Shown: positions 30,276-41,427 of the stretch, in pieces
Position numbering within the stretch: position 1 is the stretch's first letter
How the letters are laid out: each line of letters opens with the position of its first letter
From: Neonectria sp. B-13
Taxonomy: Eukaryota; Ascomycota; Sordariomycetes; Hypocreales; Nectriaceae
Reading direction: 5' to 3'
DNA length: 64,000 nucleotides
NCBI GenBank assembly: GCA_002682825.1
Contig: NOKP01000001.1
Span: 3,599,296 to 3,663,295, forward strand
Made by a program: the position numbers and the translations under genes
The notes under the pieces: generated by a model
Told to the model about the DNA's origin: nothing
Database searches by the model: none
What the model saw: the letters and a program-made list of their open reading frames with translations, nothing else

Positions 30276-31835
30276 TCAGATACCTTCGCCGTCGTTGCGG
30301 CCCCATAGTTTCACCGTGCGATCATGTCCTCCACTGACGATCCACTTCCCGTCCCTGCTGTAGTCCACGCTCGCAACCGGCCCCGTGTGGCCGCTGAGTG
30401 TCTGGACCAACGTCCAATCGTCTGCCGAGAAGATTTTGACGTTCTTGTCGAATCCGCTCGAGACGAAGAACGTCCCAGACTTCTTGGGCAGTTGAGCCCC
30501 CTTCTCGTCGACTCCGGGAGGGATGCCATCAACAGGGTCATCCAGACCCTTGAACCAACGCATGTCGGAAACTAAGCTGGTATGCGCACCGATTCCACCG
30601 GTCCTCTGAACCTTCCGGACATCCCAACACTTGATCCAGCCGTCAGCAGACCCAGTCAAAACTCGGTGTCCATCAGAGCTCCAGTCAAGCGCGTGAATGG
30701 GCTTGATGTGGCCGTCCAGGTGGCCGTCCAGGATCATAACCGTGCGTCCAGACCTTAGATCCCAGATTCTACCGATGCTATCGAGACCTGCACTGGCCAG
30801 CAAGGATCCGTCGGTATTAAAGCTGACAGCGTAGACACCTCGGGAGTGTCCTTCTTGGAGGAGCACCTCTGCGGTCGTTTCCACATCCCATAGGCGCCAT
30901 GATGTGTCCTCGGACGCAGATGCGAGATAGCGGCCGGAGGGGTGGAATTCAGTGCGGCAGACCCGCTGGGAGTGGCCTTGGAGGGTCGATAACGGGGTGT
31001 CCTTGTTCAGCGACCAGAGTTGGATGAGGCCATCAGCACCGCCCGAAGCTAAATTGACCGAGTCTGGGGAGACACCCTGCTCGGGTATGGTGGCACCAGG
31101 GAACCAAGATATGCCGCTGATTTTATTGGTATGGCCGCGGAAGGTCATCTTCTCCGTCATGCTGGGTATCTCGACCAGCTTGACTTGCCCACCCCAGTTG
31201 CCCACGGCTACCAGTTCTCCGTTGGGGGATATCCTGGTCATGCTGAGATTCCTTTCGCCAACAATTTGACTGCCCTGCAGCTCAAACGCTTGCAACCTCT
31301 CCTTAATCTGTTTCCGGAACTTGACTTGTGTGCGTAGAGGAATCGTGGACTCGGCCTTTTGAAACTTGATTCTTCGCTTTGCACGGGGCATCGAATACTC
31401 GGCGAGCTTGATGCGAGCCTGAAGTAGCTCGGGGCCACCTCGCGAATAGAATTCCTCCTCTTGTTCCTCTGCTTCGTCCTCGGCCGCGTCCTCCATGGTG
31501 ATGTCGCCGTTCTCCAGCCCAGCCATCTCCGCCTGGATCGTCAGGAGTTCGCGCAAACGATCTCTGCGATCCACAGGCCCCTCTCCGAAGAGCGTCACGG
31601 GCTCTCCCATCTCTCGCAGCTTGGCCCGGACTCGGCCATCGTCGGTCGGCACAGCTATCGTCGCAGCAAGCCTCTTGCGGTTGAACTGACTTAGGATGGC
31701 GGAGGCTTTCTCGGGGGCAACTCCGGAGCCTCCCATGTGAATATCGTAATCGTGGTCATCGGGGACATCTTCCAAGGCGATCCCTTGGGTTGAGTCGGCT
31801 TCCTCCACGTACGCCTGCCGCGATGGGTGCATCAT
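30276..31835 (-). CDS. PRP4: U4/U6 snRNP protein PRP4 (WD40)
   Basis: Intronless, 519 residues from [12 protein letters not shown]; human PRPF4 is 522. The open frame runs further upstream to 32144 but with no ATG there, so that part is leader. Residues about 70-115 carry the SFM motif ([20 protein letters not shown]) that names the splicing-factor family, then an acidic helix, then a seven-bladed WD40 propeller (about 195-519) with clear GH-x-WD units such as [12 protein letters not shown] and [15 protein letters not shown]4 with PRP3 bridges U4/U6 in the tri-snRNP. One blade junction carries a 12-base in-frame duplication (LDGH twice, at 30708-30731). Confidence 0.93.
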   Translation of the reverse strand: MMHPSRQAYVEEADSTQGIALEDVPDDHDYDIHMGGSGVAPEKASAILSQFNRKRLAATIAVPTDDGRVRAKLREMGEPVTLFGEGPVDRRDRLRELLTIQAEMAGLENGDITMEDAAEDEAEEQEEEFYSRGGPELLQARIKLAEYSMPRAKRRIKFQKAESTIPLRTQVKFRKQIKERLQAFELQGSQIVGERNLSMTRISPNGELVAVGNWGGQVKLVEIPSMTEKMTFRGHTNKISGISWFPGATIPEQGVSPDSVNLASGGADGLIQLWSLNKDTPLSTLQGHSQRVCRTEFHPSGRYLASASEDTSWRLWDVETTAEVLLQEGHSRGVYAVSFNTDGSLLASAGLDSIGRIWDLRSGRTVMILDGHLDGHIKPIHALDWSSDGHRVLTGSADGWIKCWDVRKVQRTGGIGAHTSLVSDMRWFKGLDDPVDGIPPGVDEKGAQLPKKSGTFFVSSGFDKNVKIFSADDWTLVQTLSGHTGPVASVDYSRDGKWIVSGGHDRTVKLWGRNDGEGI

Positions 31836-33292
31836 CTTGGCGGATGGGCGAGTCGCAAGACGTGGTGGAGAAGCCTTGGTGGATATATTTTCGATGGAGA
31901 GACGTGGTGAAGGGGCTGAACGGGGTCGCGTTCCAAGGGGCACGTGTTGGCGACTGTCGTGAGGTCGAAGTGTCGGAGATGGTGGAATAACTTCAATGAG
32001 TTGGAGCCTGGCTACACCATCGATTGCTCTCTGAGTGGATGCTTTGCAGGCCGGGACGTGAATTTTCTCGGTGACGGTGGTTAGTTTCGCCGAGAGGTTG
32101 CCTGTGGACCTGGCTGGTAGGACCCTGACTGAGGTGACCTCCACCGGATTGAATCACTGAAAGGAAAGCCTGGGGTTTAGTGGATTCTGGCGGAAGTGGC
32201 CGCTAAATCGGGACCCAGTCGTTACTTTCCAGTGCCCACCGCCCCCCGATCGCCACATCCATGCTCCCTGCAGCTTTTTCAAGCAAGTTCGGGCAATCAG
32301 GTTACGGGTGATGTCAGGTCTCCAGACATCCGGCTCGGGCGACGAGCGGCGAGAACCGCCACGATAGAAAAAAGAGTCCACCCTCAAACCTGCTCGAGCA
32401 AGGACAAAAGTCTGTCCACTTGGAGGGAACATGCGAGGGCGGAGCTCAGCCTGATTTAAGCCTTGGGCCGCCGTGCACGATCCATGCTGCCTGAGAGAGA
32501 GGCATTATTTGGCCCGCTCCGTGCCCCGTGGCTCATTTTCTTTCATGGAAGCGGTAACTATTCCCCCCAGATGCTGGCTGTTGGTGCTACGTGTAGTGAA
32601 ATTACGTGCAGCGTTGTTACAGAACAGGGCGAACGCTAGACGTCCGTTCCCGAGCGGGCGGTCGGCGGGCTCCCTGTCCTCCACTGGGCTGCTAAAAAAA
32701 AACCTTGCCCCGCGTGCTGAACCGGGTAAGGCGACGGGGCTCAGGGGGCGCTTTAGGGGGGCGCTGTCAGCGGAGCCCGGGGGGAATTACGCTTGTTACA
32801 GCGTGGTGCAGGGCGCCGCAGCCAGTCAACGCCGCCCAAAAGTCTGCCTGGGTGCGCTGGCGCTCTCACTGGCCCGGGCTTTTCAAGGCCACTGAATGGG
32901 TTTTTTTCTATTAAAAATGTCTCGGCCTCACCTGGATCCAACCTTCCCTTTCCTCCTTTACACCATTTGGTGAACCTACCACGTCACCTACGACTCTCCC
33001 TCTCGCCCTGTACCGCCCGCCAATGCATATAGCAAAGACCGCCGACGTTCGCACTTCATTTTTCCGCTACCAGATGCGTGTTTCGAGCTATCGCCAGATC
33101 CTGCGACACTTCGAATCCGTGCCCCGCGCTGATCCGGAGCGACGACGAGGCTCCCCCTGAATAACTCGACCGCAGCCTGCTGCACTTGTTGACTCTTTGA
33201 CGAGTGTTTGAGTGCTGTAGTTGGTTATTTCACGGGTTGACCGAGCCACCTCCTCTCCTCCTTTACTCCTACTCCTCCCCCCCGACACGACC
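31836..33292. promoter_or_regulatory. Divergent region between PRP4 and the Psk1-type kinase
   Basis: About 1.46 kb. The left 300 bases are an open but ATG-less continuation of the PRP4 frame, i.e. leader. The middle (about 32640-32900) is very GC-rich with a short A-run at 32695-32702. The right end is the CT-rich leader of the kinase gene. No other gene is seen. Confidence 0.5.
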
Positions 33293-34840
33293 ATGATAAG
33301 CCGAGTCCCCGCCGCGGTCACTACCATCCGCGGCTTCCAGGCAACTCCCGTAGCCTCTGGCGATGAGGACTCCGACCACGGCCTTGGAGATACTCCGCGC
33401 ATGCCCACCCGCAGCGGACGTAAGCTTATCCACGATGTCGTCAGCGCGAACTGCAGCCCGACCCTCCGCGCCAGCGGTTCCCCGGCCGTATCGGGCATTG
33501 CCAAGCTCCGACACCAGATGGAGCCCTTGAGCTTGGATGGTTCTTCATCGCCATGCGACTCCATGAGCCGCACCAGCAGCCACCAGGGCCTCGGTCTGGG
33601 TGTTTGCAAGCAGCTGATCAGCCGCTCGCAGAGCCGCGACGACATCCGCAGCGAAACTAGCAGTAACGGCTCGGATAACGGCTCCGTTAGTTACGAGGTC
33701 AATCTCGAAAACGACTTTATTAGTGAGAGTGTTCGCGAGCGCACTGGGTTCAAGCAACCCCTCGAGGGCGGCTTCAACCCGCACCGTAAGATGACGTCGG
33801 AGGACTTTGAATCACTCCGATGTCTTGGCAAGGGTACCTACGGAACGGTGATTTTGGTAAAGCAGCGCGCTACTGGGCGGCTCTACGCGCAAAAGCAATT
33901 TAAGAAAGCGTCCCTGGTGGTTCACAAGAAACTGGTCGAACAGACCAAGACTGAGCGTCAGATCCTCGAATCGGTCAACAGGCACCCGTTCGTGGTCAAG
34001 CTCTTCTACGCCTTCCAAGACCACGAGAAGCTCTACCTGATCCTCGAATATGGACAGGGCGGAGAGCTTTTTACCCATTTGAACATGGAAAAGATGTTTT
34101 CGGAGACTGTTGCGGCCTTCTACATGGCCGAAATGCTCCTCGCCATTGCGCACCTCCACAACGACCTGGGAGTCGTCTACCGCGACCTCAAGCCCGAGAA
34201 CTGCCTGTTGGATGCCGAGGGCCACCTTCTTCTGACGGATTTCGGCCTGTCCAAGGTTGCCGTGGAGCCGTCGGAGGGCTGCAACTCGATGCTGGGAACG
34301 GTTGAGTACATGGCACCCGAGGTTGTGCAGGGGAAGAGATACGGCAGGGCGGTCGACTGGTGGTCGTTTGGCGCTCTGGGATACGATCTGATGACAGGAA
34401 ACCCACCTTTCCGCGGCCAGAATCACGCCAAGATCCAGGAGAACATTGTCAAGCAGAAGCTGGTACTCCCATACTTCCTGAGCCCCGACGCCAAAGACTT
34501 GCTCATCCGGCTTCTGCGCAAGGATCCCAACAAGCGACTGGGAGCGGTGATGCCCAAGGACATGCAGACGATGAAGAAGCACCGGTTCTTCCGCAAGATC
34601 GATTGGAAGAAGCTCGCAGCACGAGAGCTGGAGCCGCCCATCCAGCCCATGATCACGGACCCTGAGCTGGCCGAGAACTTCGCACCTGAGTTCACAGACC
34701 TGTCGCTTAGTCCGGTCCTGACGAGCAAGGACATCTGGCCGCCAAGCGTCCCCAAAGACGACCCATTTGGCGGGTTCAGTTTCGTTGCGTCATCGAGCCT
34801 GCTCGAGAATGATGGCTTCGCGTTCGCGGCGCAGATCTGA
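33293..34840 (+). CDS. AGC-family S6-kinase-like protein kinase (Psk1 type)
   Basis: Intronless, 515 residues from the ATG at 33293 (MISRVPAAVTTIRGF); an upstream in-frame start lacks an ATG. A Ser-rich N-terminus of 165 residues is followed by the kinase domain: GKGTYGTV from Gly179, YRDLKPEN with Asp298, DFG with Asp316, activation loop GTVEYMAPE. An AGC C-terminal extension follows, with a DWKKL turn and a hydrophobic motif GGFSFVASS near 495. Overall it most resembles fission yeast Psk1 and animal p70 S6 kinases, which phosphorylate ribosomal protein S6 under TORC1 control. The activation-loop position for PDK1 is the Ser/Thr just before LGTVEY. Substrate and pathway are inferred from family. 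Confidence 0.85.
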   Translation: MISRVPAAVTTIRGFQATPVASGDEDSDHGLGDTPRMPTRSGRKLIHDVVSANCSPTLRASGSPAVSGIAKLRHQMEPLSLDGSSSPCDSMSRTSSHQGLGLGVCKQLISRSQSRDDIRSETSSNGSDNGSVSYEVNLENDFISESVRERTGFKQPLEGGFNPHRKMTSEDFESLRCLGKGTYGTVILVKQRATGRLYAQKQFKKASLVVHKKLVEQTKTERQILESVNRHPFVVKLFYAFQDHEKLYLILEYGQGGELFTHLNMEKMFSETVAAFYMAEMLLAIAHLHNDLGVVYRDLKPENCLLDAEGHLLLTDFGLSKVAVEPSEGCNSMLGTVEYMAPEVVQGKRYGRAVDWWSFGALGYDLMTGNPPFRGQNHAKIQENIVKQKLVLPYFLSPDAKDLLIRLLRKDPNKRLGAVMPKDMQTMKKHRFFRKIDWKKLAARELEPPIQPMITDPELAENFAPEFTDLSLSPVLTSKDIWPPSVPKDDPFGGFSFVASSSLLENDGFAFAAQI

Positions 34841-37352
34841 CAGGTCTTGACTCTCTGCTAGATCCTTGAGGGCCTGCGATAGGGTCGTCTGCGATAGGGT
34901 TGTCTGCGAGAGGTGATAGCATGAAGGGGGAATGTGATGCAGGCGGGTGGAAAAGTAATTGTGCAGCGAGTTTGGGCCTTTGGTTTATCGGGTGTTAGAG
35001 GCGTACACACCAGGATGGGTCTAGTTTCCTGTTTCTTGCATCTTGTTTCTGTCGGGAGCCATGCCGGCAAGTCTCGGTTGTTGGCATGATAGACGAAGTG
35101 GAACGACTGAAGCAATACACGATAGATTATGCCTCAAGAGAGAAAGATAGAAGAAGAAAAAAATCATATCATATCTGAACGCCACGACCAAAGCAATTGC
35201 CGGCAGGTGAAAGACCGCGTCATCTCGGCTTCGAGTGGTGGAAGGGCGCCACACGGACGAGGGCAACGTCAGCACCTGGGGGCTGAGTTTGGCGGTTGGA
35301 GGGGATCAGCGAAGGAGCAAAGACGAACACACCCAGTTGCGGGTTGAAGGCAAGGCGGCAGACGCCCGTTTGGTGTTTCATGGCGCTGTGTGCGTTGTGC
35401 AGCGTTGAGCGTGCAGCGTGATGGACCCTGGGCAGGCCTAGGCAGGCCTGGACTGGGCGGATTGGGCTAGCTAGTTAATGTTTAGTTGCTGGAGCGAGGA
35501 CGCCATCTACCGCAGTGCCGTGCAGTTGCCGAACAGGGAGGTCATCCCCGTCCTTGGCTTGCCTGGTGCCTCGTACAATATTCGTACACACATGATAGAT
35601 AGCCCGGCCTGCCTCTGCATGCCCAGGCGCAGCCGCCGCAGTACAGCAAAAGGGCGAGTTGGCAGTTCAGGGGAGGAGGACCACGCAATCACCCTCCTCT
35701 TCCAATGTTATGTCTTTCTTGCGTTCCCCCCCAATCGACGAGATTGCATTGGAACGCGTTTGACATTGGCTTTGGCCGATCGCCGCGTAGTCATGGTTTA
35801 TTCATCCAAGTTTAAGCATGAAAAAAGAACCTTGTCTCCCGCCCGTTGCCGATGACGAGGGTAGATAGATGGATGGATAGATGGATGGATTGTTGCTCGC
35901 CTCAAGATTAAACCCTTGTTAAAGGGTCTTGGCAGCGTTGTCGGTTGGGTTTCTTGGGAACTGCTGACGTACCACTATGTGACGATGTGTCGGTACTGCG
36001 TGCGTACATAGTCGTTTTCTCAAGCCCGTTCATCAACCGGGGTCTAGACCTTGGGTCGTTTGGAAATTGCCGTCTCGTAATTGGGTATCGCAGAGGCTCG
36101 TTAGGGGGGGGAATGTCCAGGAGGCCTCTTAGGCTCATTGTGATAGGTAGCGAGTGCCGTCCGGGGCAAGTTCTCCACGGGCACCTCAGTCTGGGGCAGA
36201 GTGACAGGTGGAGCGACCGCTGTAATTTGTCACCTCGTAGTTTGCACAGGCCAAGAGTGCAGTGAAGAACCATCCATCCTTAGCGAAGCAAAGTCTATTC
36301 TTCGTGTCCTGGGTTGAGCCCGGCGAACGAAGCCCTGATTGCTCCGCATCGGGAAGATTGAGTGCCCGCACAGCCGACTTCAAAAGCTTCCTCGGCTCCA
36401 AGGCCGGGCTAATTAAATGAACACTGAATACTTCGTAGCATTTTTGTGTTTGTAGTGGCAATAGCCCTGAGAAGCTTATCCTTAGAGTGCGGCAGTGCTG
36501 CATCGCTGGGATCTGGGAAGTGGGTTATCCCAGCATTTGCGTCGGCCGCCCGTCCAGGCGTGTCGCATTGCTTCGCCCTCTGCATTTGTCAGTCTCACTT
36601 TCGGTTGGTTGATCCCGTTTTGGCGCCGAGTGCTGCTGTAAGTGTCTGCTGCAGGAGCTTGCATCAGACATCCATCCATTAGTACCTGTGCCTTGTTGTC
36701 GTCAGCGCCCATAGGACCATACGTATTCGTACCTCAGTCAGATAGTCCATGATCCATGATGACCTACAGTACGTACCTCCCTACTGCGCATTGCATCTCA
36801 CTTGTTCCGGAGCCATGACCTTCCGCCGCCGCCATCATCTCCCTCCGCGTCCACGCGCTCCGTGCCGGCGTCCCCCAACGGCACGCATACCCGAGTACCA
36901 AAGAAGCCAATCCCAAGGCGCTCGGCCTAGCCTGACGCCGGCGAAGTGGACATTTTTAGACCAAAGCGATCTAAGTCCCAAGACGTTCCCAAAGAGGTGG
37001 CAGTGTGCTGAAACCCTATTTTTCTCTTTCAAAGCGACATCATCAAAGAGCGGAACGCGATGCTGACGACACAAGGGGGTGTGAGCCTCCTGCTTGCAGC
37101 TTGGCGCTCCCTTCGAATCAGGATCGTCCCCAGGCCATCCTCCCCCAGCTAGTCTCGGGCTCGCACACCTTCCGAGTGTGGCTTGCTGCTAGAATGCTTC
37201 TTCGATAGAACCCCCTGGCCCTGTCTCACAGCCGCCGCCCAACCTGTCCATATATGGCTCTGGCCATACCCCTCGGGCACACTGCATCGCATCAACACTC
37301 CCCTTCATCCCATAGCTTGACTTGACTCGCACTCAAGCCCTTTCACCGAACA
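34841..37352. other. Long intergenic region
   Basis: About 2.5 kb without a convincing gene. A GATA/GATG-type microsatellite (TAGA, TGGA units) lies at about 35864-35890. Short open frames have no domains. The right end is the promoter and leader of the DOMON/b561 gene. Confidence 0.5.
35864..35890. repeat. GATA/GATG tetranucleotide microsatellite
   Basis: Mixed TAGA and TGGA units in a row, six to seven copies. Confidence 0.75.
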
Positions 37353-38754
37353 ATGAAGTCAGACCTTGGCACGCTGGCTGCCGCCGCCGCCGCCTTGTTG
37401 TGTAAGATTCCATGCCCAGCGTCCATAACCGCTTGATCCAGACTTTGTTGCTGACACAATTTCCTTATTCGAACATTTAGATGCCCGCGGCACATCAGCA
37501 ATCACCTCCTCATTCTGCCCCGGTGGGGGCGATGTTTGCTATCGCTGGGGCGTTCCAGAGACGGCCGCGAGCTCGGGGTCGGGAGACGTCTACTTCCAGA
37601 TCAAGGCTCCCTCCACTTATCAATGGGTCGGCGTTGGCATCGGCTCGAGAATGGCCGGTGCTGAGATCTTCGTGATTTACCAGGACGGCAGCGGCAATGT
37701 GACCCTGAGCCCTCGATCCGGCAAAGGCCATGTCATGCCTGAATACTCGGAGCGAAGCGCCGTGGAGCTGCTCAGCGGATCTGGTGTCAGCAACAGCGAA
37801 ATGACTGCCAACATCCGATGCGGTGACTGTTCCTCACTCGACCTCTCTGGTTCCAACTCGTGGCTTGCTGCCTGGAAGACGGGCGACAGTCTGGATTCGA
37901 CCAGCCCCTCCGAGACCATCACGGAGCACGACGAAAACAACGTCTTCAATGTCAACTTTGCCTCGGCAACCTTCAGCTCTACCGGAAACCCCTTCGTGAG
38001 CGGTTCCAGCAGCGGCGGCGATAGCAACAGCGACAGCAACAGCGACAGCGACAGCGATTCCAACTCCGACTCGGATGATTCTGGATCTGACGCAGGCAAC
38101 GCAGTATCCGGAAGCAGCAGCGGCGGAAGCGATACACTTGCTTCTGCCCACGGCATCATCATGGCCATCGTCTTCGTGATCGCGTACCCTATTGGAGCTG
38201 TTGCCATGCCCCTTATTGGAAGCTGGCTCATCCACGCAAGCTGGCAGATACTCGCTTTCCTGCTCATGTGGGCTGGGTTTGGTATCGGCTATGTTTTTGC
38301 TCGTGATAACGGCTCTGTAAGTCTTCCGTATGCCCTCGCATCTACCACCTCCACGTTGCTAACAGAGTCCTTCCAGTGGTTTAACAACACACATACCAAG
38401 ATGGGAACCGTGGTCTGCGCCATGATTAGTCTGCAGCCAATTCTCGGATGGGCGCATCACAAATATTTCGTCAAGCACCAGCAACGAGGACTCATTAGCC
38501 ATGCTCACATTTGGTACGGCAGAGCTCTCATCATCATTGGCATTGTCAACGGAGGGCTGGGGCTTCAGCTTGCTAGTGCTCCTCAACGGTTTATCATCGC
38601 ATACTCGGTTGTTGCTGCCATTATGAGCGTCCTGTACGTTGCCGGCAGCGTTGTCGGTGGAGTGCAGAAGCGGCACCGCGCGAAGCAGCTCATCTCCCCT
38701 CAGATGACACACGAAGAAGAACAACCTGCGACTCACCACAGTCGGTACCAATAG
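37353..38754 (+). CDS. DOMON domain plus cytochrome b561 transmembrane protein
   Basis: Three exons (37353-37401, 37481-38316, 38377-38754), 420 residues. Residues 1-20 are a signal peptide whose end is encoded across intron 1. The extracellular part (about 21-170) resembles the cytochrome/DOMON domain of cellobiose dehydrogenase (FCPGGGDVCYRWGVPE, WVGVGIGSRMAGAEIFVIYQ with Met74 a possible haem ligand; Cys pair CGDC). A Ser/Asp-rich linker (about 190-232) leads to a b561 core of five helices with His240, His268, His322/323 and His337/339 as candidate haem ligands. The layout suggests transmembrane electron transfer, for example ascorbate or metal reduction at the cell surface; substrate unknown. 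Intron 2 is 60 nt, keeps the frame and has no stop. Confidence 0.87.
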
Positions 38755-39613
38755 ATTTGACTTCGTGGGGGTTTGAAACAGCGAAAATGAAAATAATAGC
38801 ACTTGCTTTCCTTTGAGCGATGCAGATGTTTGTTCAGGTATATATCACGGACAGGAATAGGGGACGGAAAGGGTAGAGCATGGGGGGAGGGGGAGACAGA
38901 GACATGGAATTTCATGTACTTGCCTAATCCATGTACGAGATGGATACTCGAAGATACATACACTGTACTGACTGTACGGTCCAATATTTCATAGCGAAAT
39001 GAACATCGCTTGAACTTGAGATGCCAAGGTGGAAAACTAAGGGGTGGCGTGAAAGTGGCATCCCATATGGTGAGGTCATACTTCGTATGCCGCGGCGCTT
39101 GCCACGATGCTTCGAGCTTCGAACCGTCGCTTGACGCACTAAGGAGCCCGGCGCATGATGTCGAGATTCCCCGCTGTGATCAAGCAGGAAATCGATGATA
39201 CGTCGAGAACGTCCAAGAAAAGGGGCTAACGCAAAGAGAAACTGGAAGTACGTACGAAGGCGACGTTGGGAGAATGAAGCCTGCGAGAAGACGCCCCTGC
39301 CTGTCAAGATTGATAACAATCGGAAAGCAGACTGAAAGTAAACTCGCAGCCAACCAGAGCTCGTGCACACCACGTGATTCGCCGGCCAGCTCCCAGCCGT
39401 TTTGATCCGGAGCACCGTGTCTCTCGCCCGGGCGACGGGCGCGCCACCACCAACAGGAACTGGGTGACTGGCCTGAGGCAGCAACTCCACGAGCCAGGAC
39501 CGCTCCAACCGGGAGGCAGATTGACCTCACGATTTTCCCCCAAAACCCTCAGTCCGCCCCAGATCCCTCCCCGTATCCGGAGTACCCAATTGAGCCACGA
39601 CCAGCCATCCAAC
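38755..39613. other. Intergenic region
   Basis: About 860 bp containing the 3' end of the b561 gene and the ATP14 promoter. No gene recognised. Confidence 0.5.
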
Positions 39614-40330
39614 ATGCTCAGCCAACTGTCCCGGGCCACGGTAAGCAAAATTTCGTCCATGTCCCAGCTTTCGCCCGGACGCCTCGTCGCTGTTTGCCCA
39701 TAGTAGTAGTTTCGCTGACGTTTTCCCTCTTTTATAGCGCTCTCGCTCCGCCGTCGCGGCCGTTTCCCGAGTCGCCAGAGGCAATGCCGTCCAGGTGAGG
39801 GGCTTCATCGCTCCTACCATCTCCCGACGAGGTAAGATGATAATCCTCGATGCCTCCCTCGTCCCCATTCGCGTCTCCTTTCGATGCAGTCGGCCTCGAG
39901 CGTCGTCGGTCGGATGAGAATTCCAATAGCCGAAGCTACGCTCCACCCGAGCTCCGACGTCGCCAAAACCACCCCTCCCCATCGCCCCTACACGCAATCA
40001 TGGCACCCAATCGCCAATGGCTCAGAAATGCTAACCTGCCGTTCCTCTCCCGCAGCCGACTTCGTCCAGGAGATCTACCTGAAGGAGCTCAAGGCCTACA
40101 AGACCCCCGAGGTCAAGGCCTCCGACTCCGAGGGCAACGTCCAGATCTTCAGCGAGCCCAAGACCCCCGTCTCCCCCGAGGAGACCAACCTCGCAAGCAA
40201 CCTCCAGGAGTACGAGACCATGGCCGTCGAGATCGAGGGCCAGGACGTCGCCGCCCAGTCCGCTACCGGTGCCGCCGAGGTCCCTGACTGGCTCGAGGCT
40301 GAGGAAGACGAGGAGGCTGCTGCTCACTAA
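39614..40330 (+). CDS. ATP14: Mitochondrial ATP synthase subunit h
   Basis: Three exons: 39614-39640, 39738-39831 and 40056-40330, 131 residues; yeast Atp14 precursor has 124. The first two exons encode a mitochondrial presequence rich in Arg, Ser and Ala and without acids (MLSQLSRATRSRSAVAAVSR). Exon 3 gives the mature protein, starting ADFVQEIYLKELKAYKTP, the conserved subunit h opening, and ending with a very acidic tail (PDWLEAEEDEEAAAH). Subunit h belongs to the peripheral stalk/F0 part of the ATP synthase. Intron 2 is long for this window (224 nt) with a GCTAAC branch site shortly before the acceptor. The exon 1 split leaves only nine codons before the first intron. Confidence 0.9.
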
Positions 40331-41427
40331 ACGGCTTCTTACAACCTGGAATAGACGCCCGGTCACCTGGCTCTGGCCCGTCGTGGTCTTGAGATGCCAG
40401 ATGAGGGAATCATGAAAAGAGGTAGGCTGGCATCACCAGCGGGAGGAATTGCAGAACGGGGTTGCAGCAGTGGATTAGGAATGATAATCCTGTGTACATT
40501 TTCCTAAAATCAGCCTTTGGTTGTCTGTAGGAACTCATTTCGAATGCGAAAGCCAAATGAAGCAAGCAATCTTTGACCGCGCTGTATTCACAGCCTCGCG
40601 AACCGCATCTTGTGAGGCATATACCATCGCTGTTCCGAGCCGCTAAATTCACAGCCTCCCTCAACTCAACTGGGCTTGCTGGTTTCAACTCCTACGGATT
40701 CTACAGTTTCTTCAGGACGTATCGCAATTGCCATTATCGAACGTTGTATTGACTATTATCTCTTCTGCAATGTTTAACTCGGAGGCTTGTCCAAGTGGCT
40801 GCTAGCCTTATTTCACATCTACCACTCAACAACCTCTTTAGAGAGCTAACTAGAGACTTTTTTTCTTTTCATGTACAAGGTAGGAAGGATGTTGCCTTTG
40901 CATCGCCCAACAGCCGGTAAAATCGAAAGGTTCCGATTCCGCCAATCTCTCGTCACAACGCGAGTTCAGTCATTGGCAGACCCGGGTGGCGAGTAACGTC
41001 ATTATGTATGACATGCGACCTTCTAACAGAGGCGCGCAACGCACGTAAGGCTCTCATTGCAAGAAAATGTTAATAACACGAAAATATAAGAGTCCCCTGC
41101 TTTGAGGTCTCGAGTCCGTTGTTTCTGGCATTCTGAAAATTCGCACATGACCCAACAAAATTTCGGGGAACAAGACTGGGGGACTGGCACAGTGGACCGA
41201 TCCCAAATACTCCCTTCACAACCATAACGCCATGATCCTGTTTTCAGCACGATGACCGATGCAATGCAATACCAGCCGACCCCTATGCAATAATGCCATG
41301 ATTAGGTATCCATGCCCACAGGGCAAGGCTTGATTTTTTTTGTTTTGCGGATTACTTTTAGGACACGGATGAACCCAATGATCGTCAAAACGCCACGCAT
41401 TTGGGGGAATGTAAAAACGCGTTAGAG
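40331..41427. other. Convergent 3' spacer
   Basis: About 1.1 kb between ATP14 (plus) and SCH9 (minus). It is more AT-rich than the coding parts. Nothing beyond 3' regions is recognised. Confidence 0.5.

Noticed and set aside
31836..32144. N-terminal extension of PRP4 to 32144
   Set aside because: The extra frame has no ATG at its start (GTG) and no similarity to PRP4; [12 protein letters not shown] fits the family start.
40785..40860. tRNA-like segment with GTCCAAGTGGC
   Set aside because: It resembles a D-arm of a type II tRNA but there is no matching T-arm with GGTTCGAATCC or acceptor stem.
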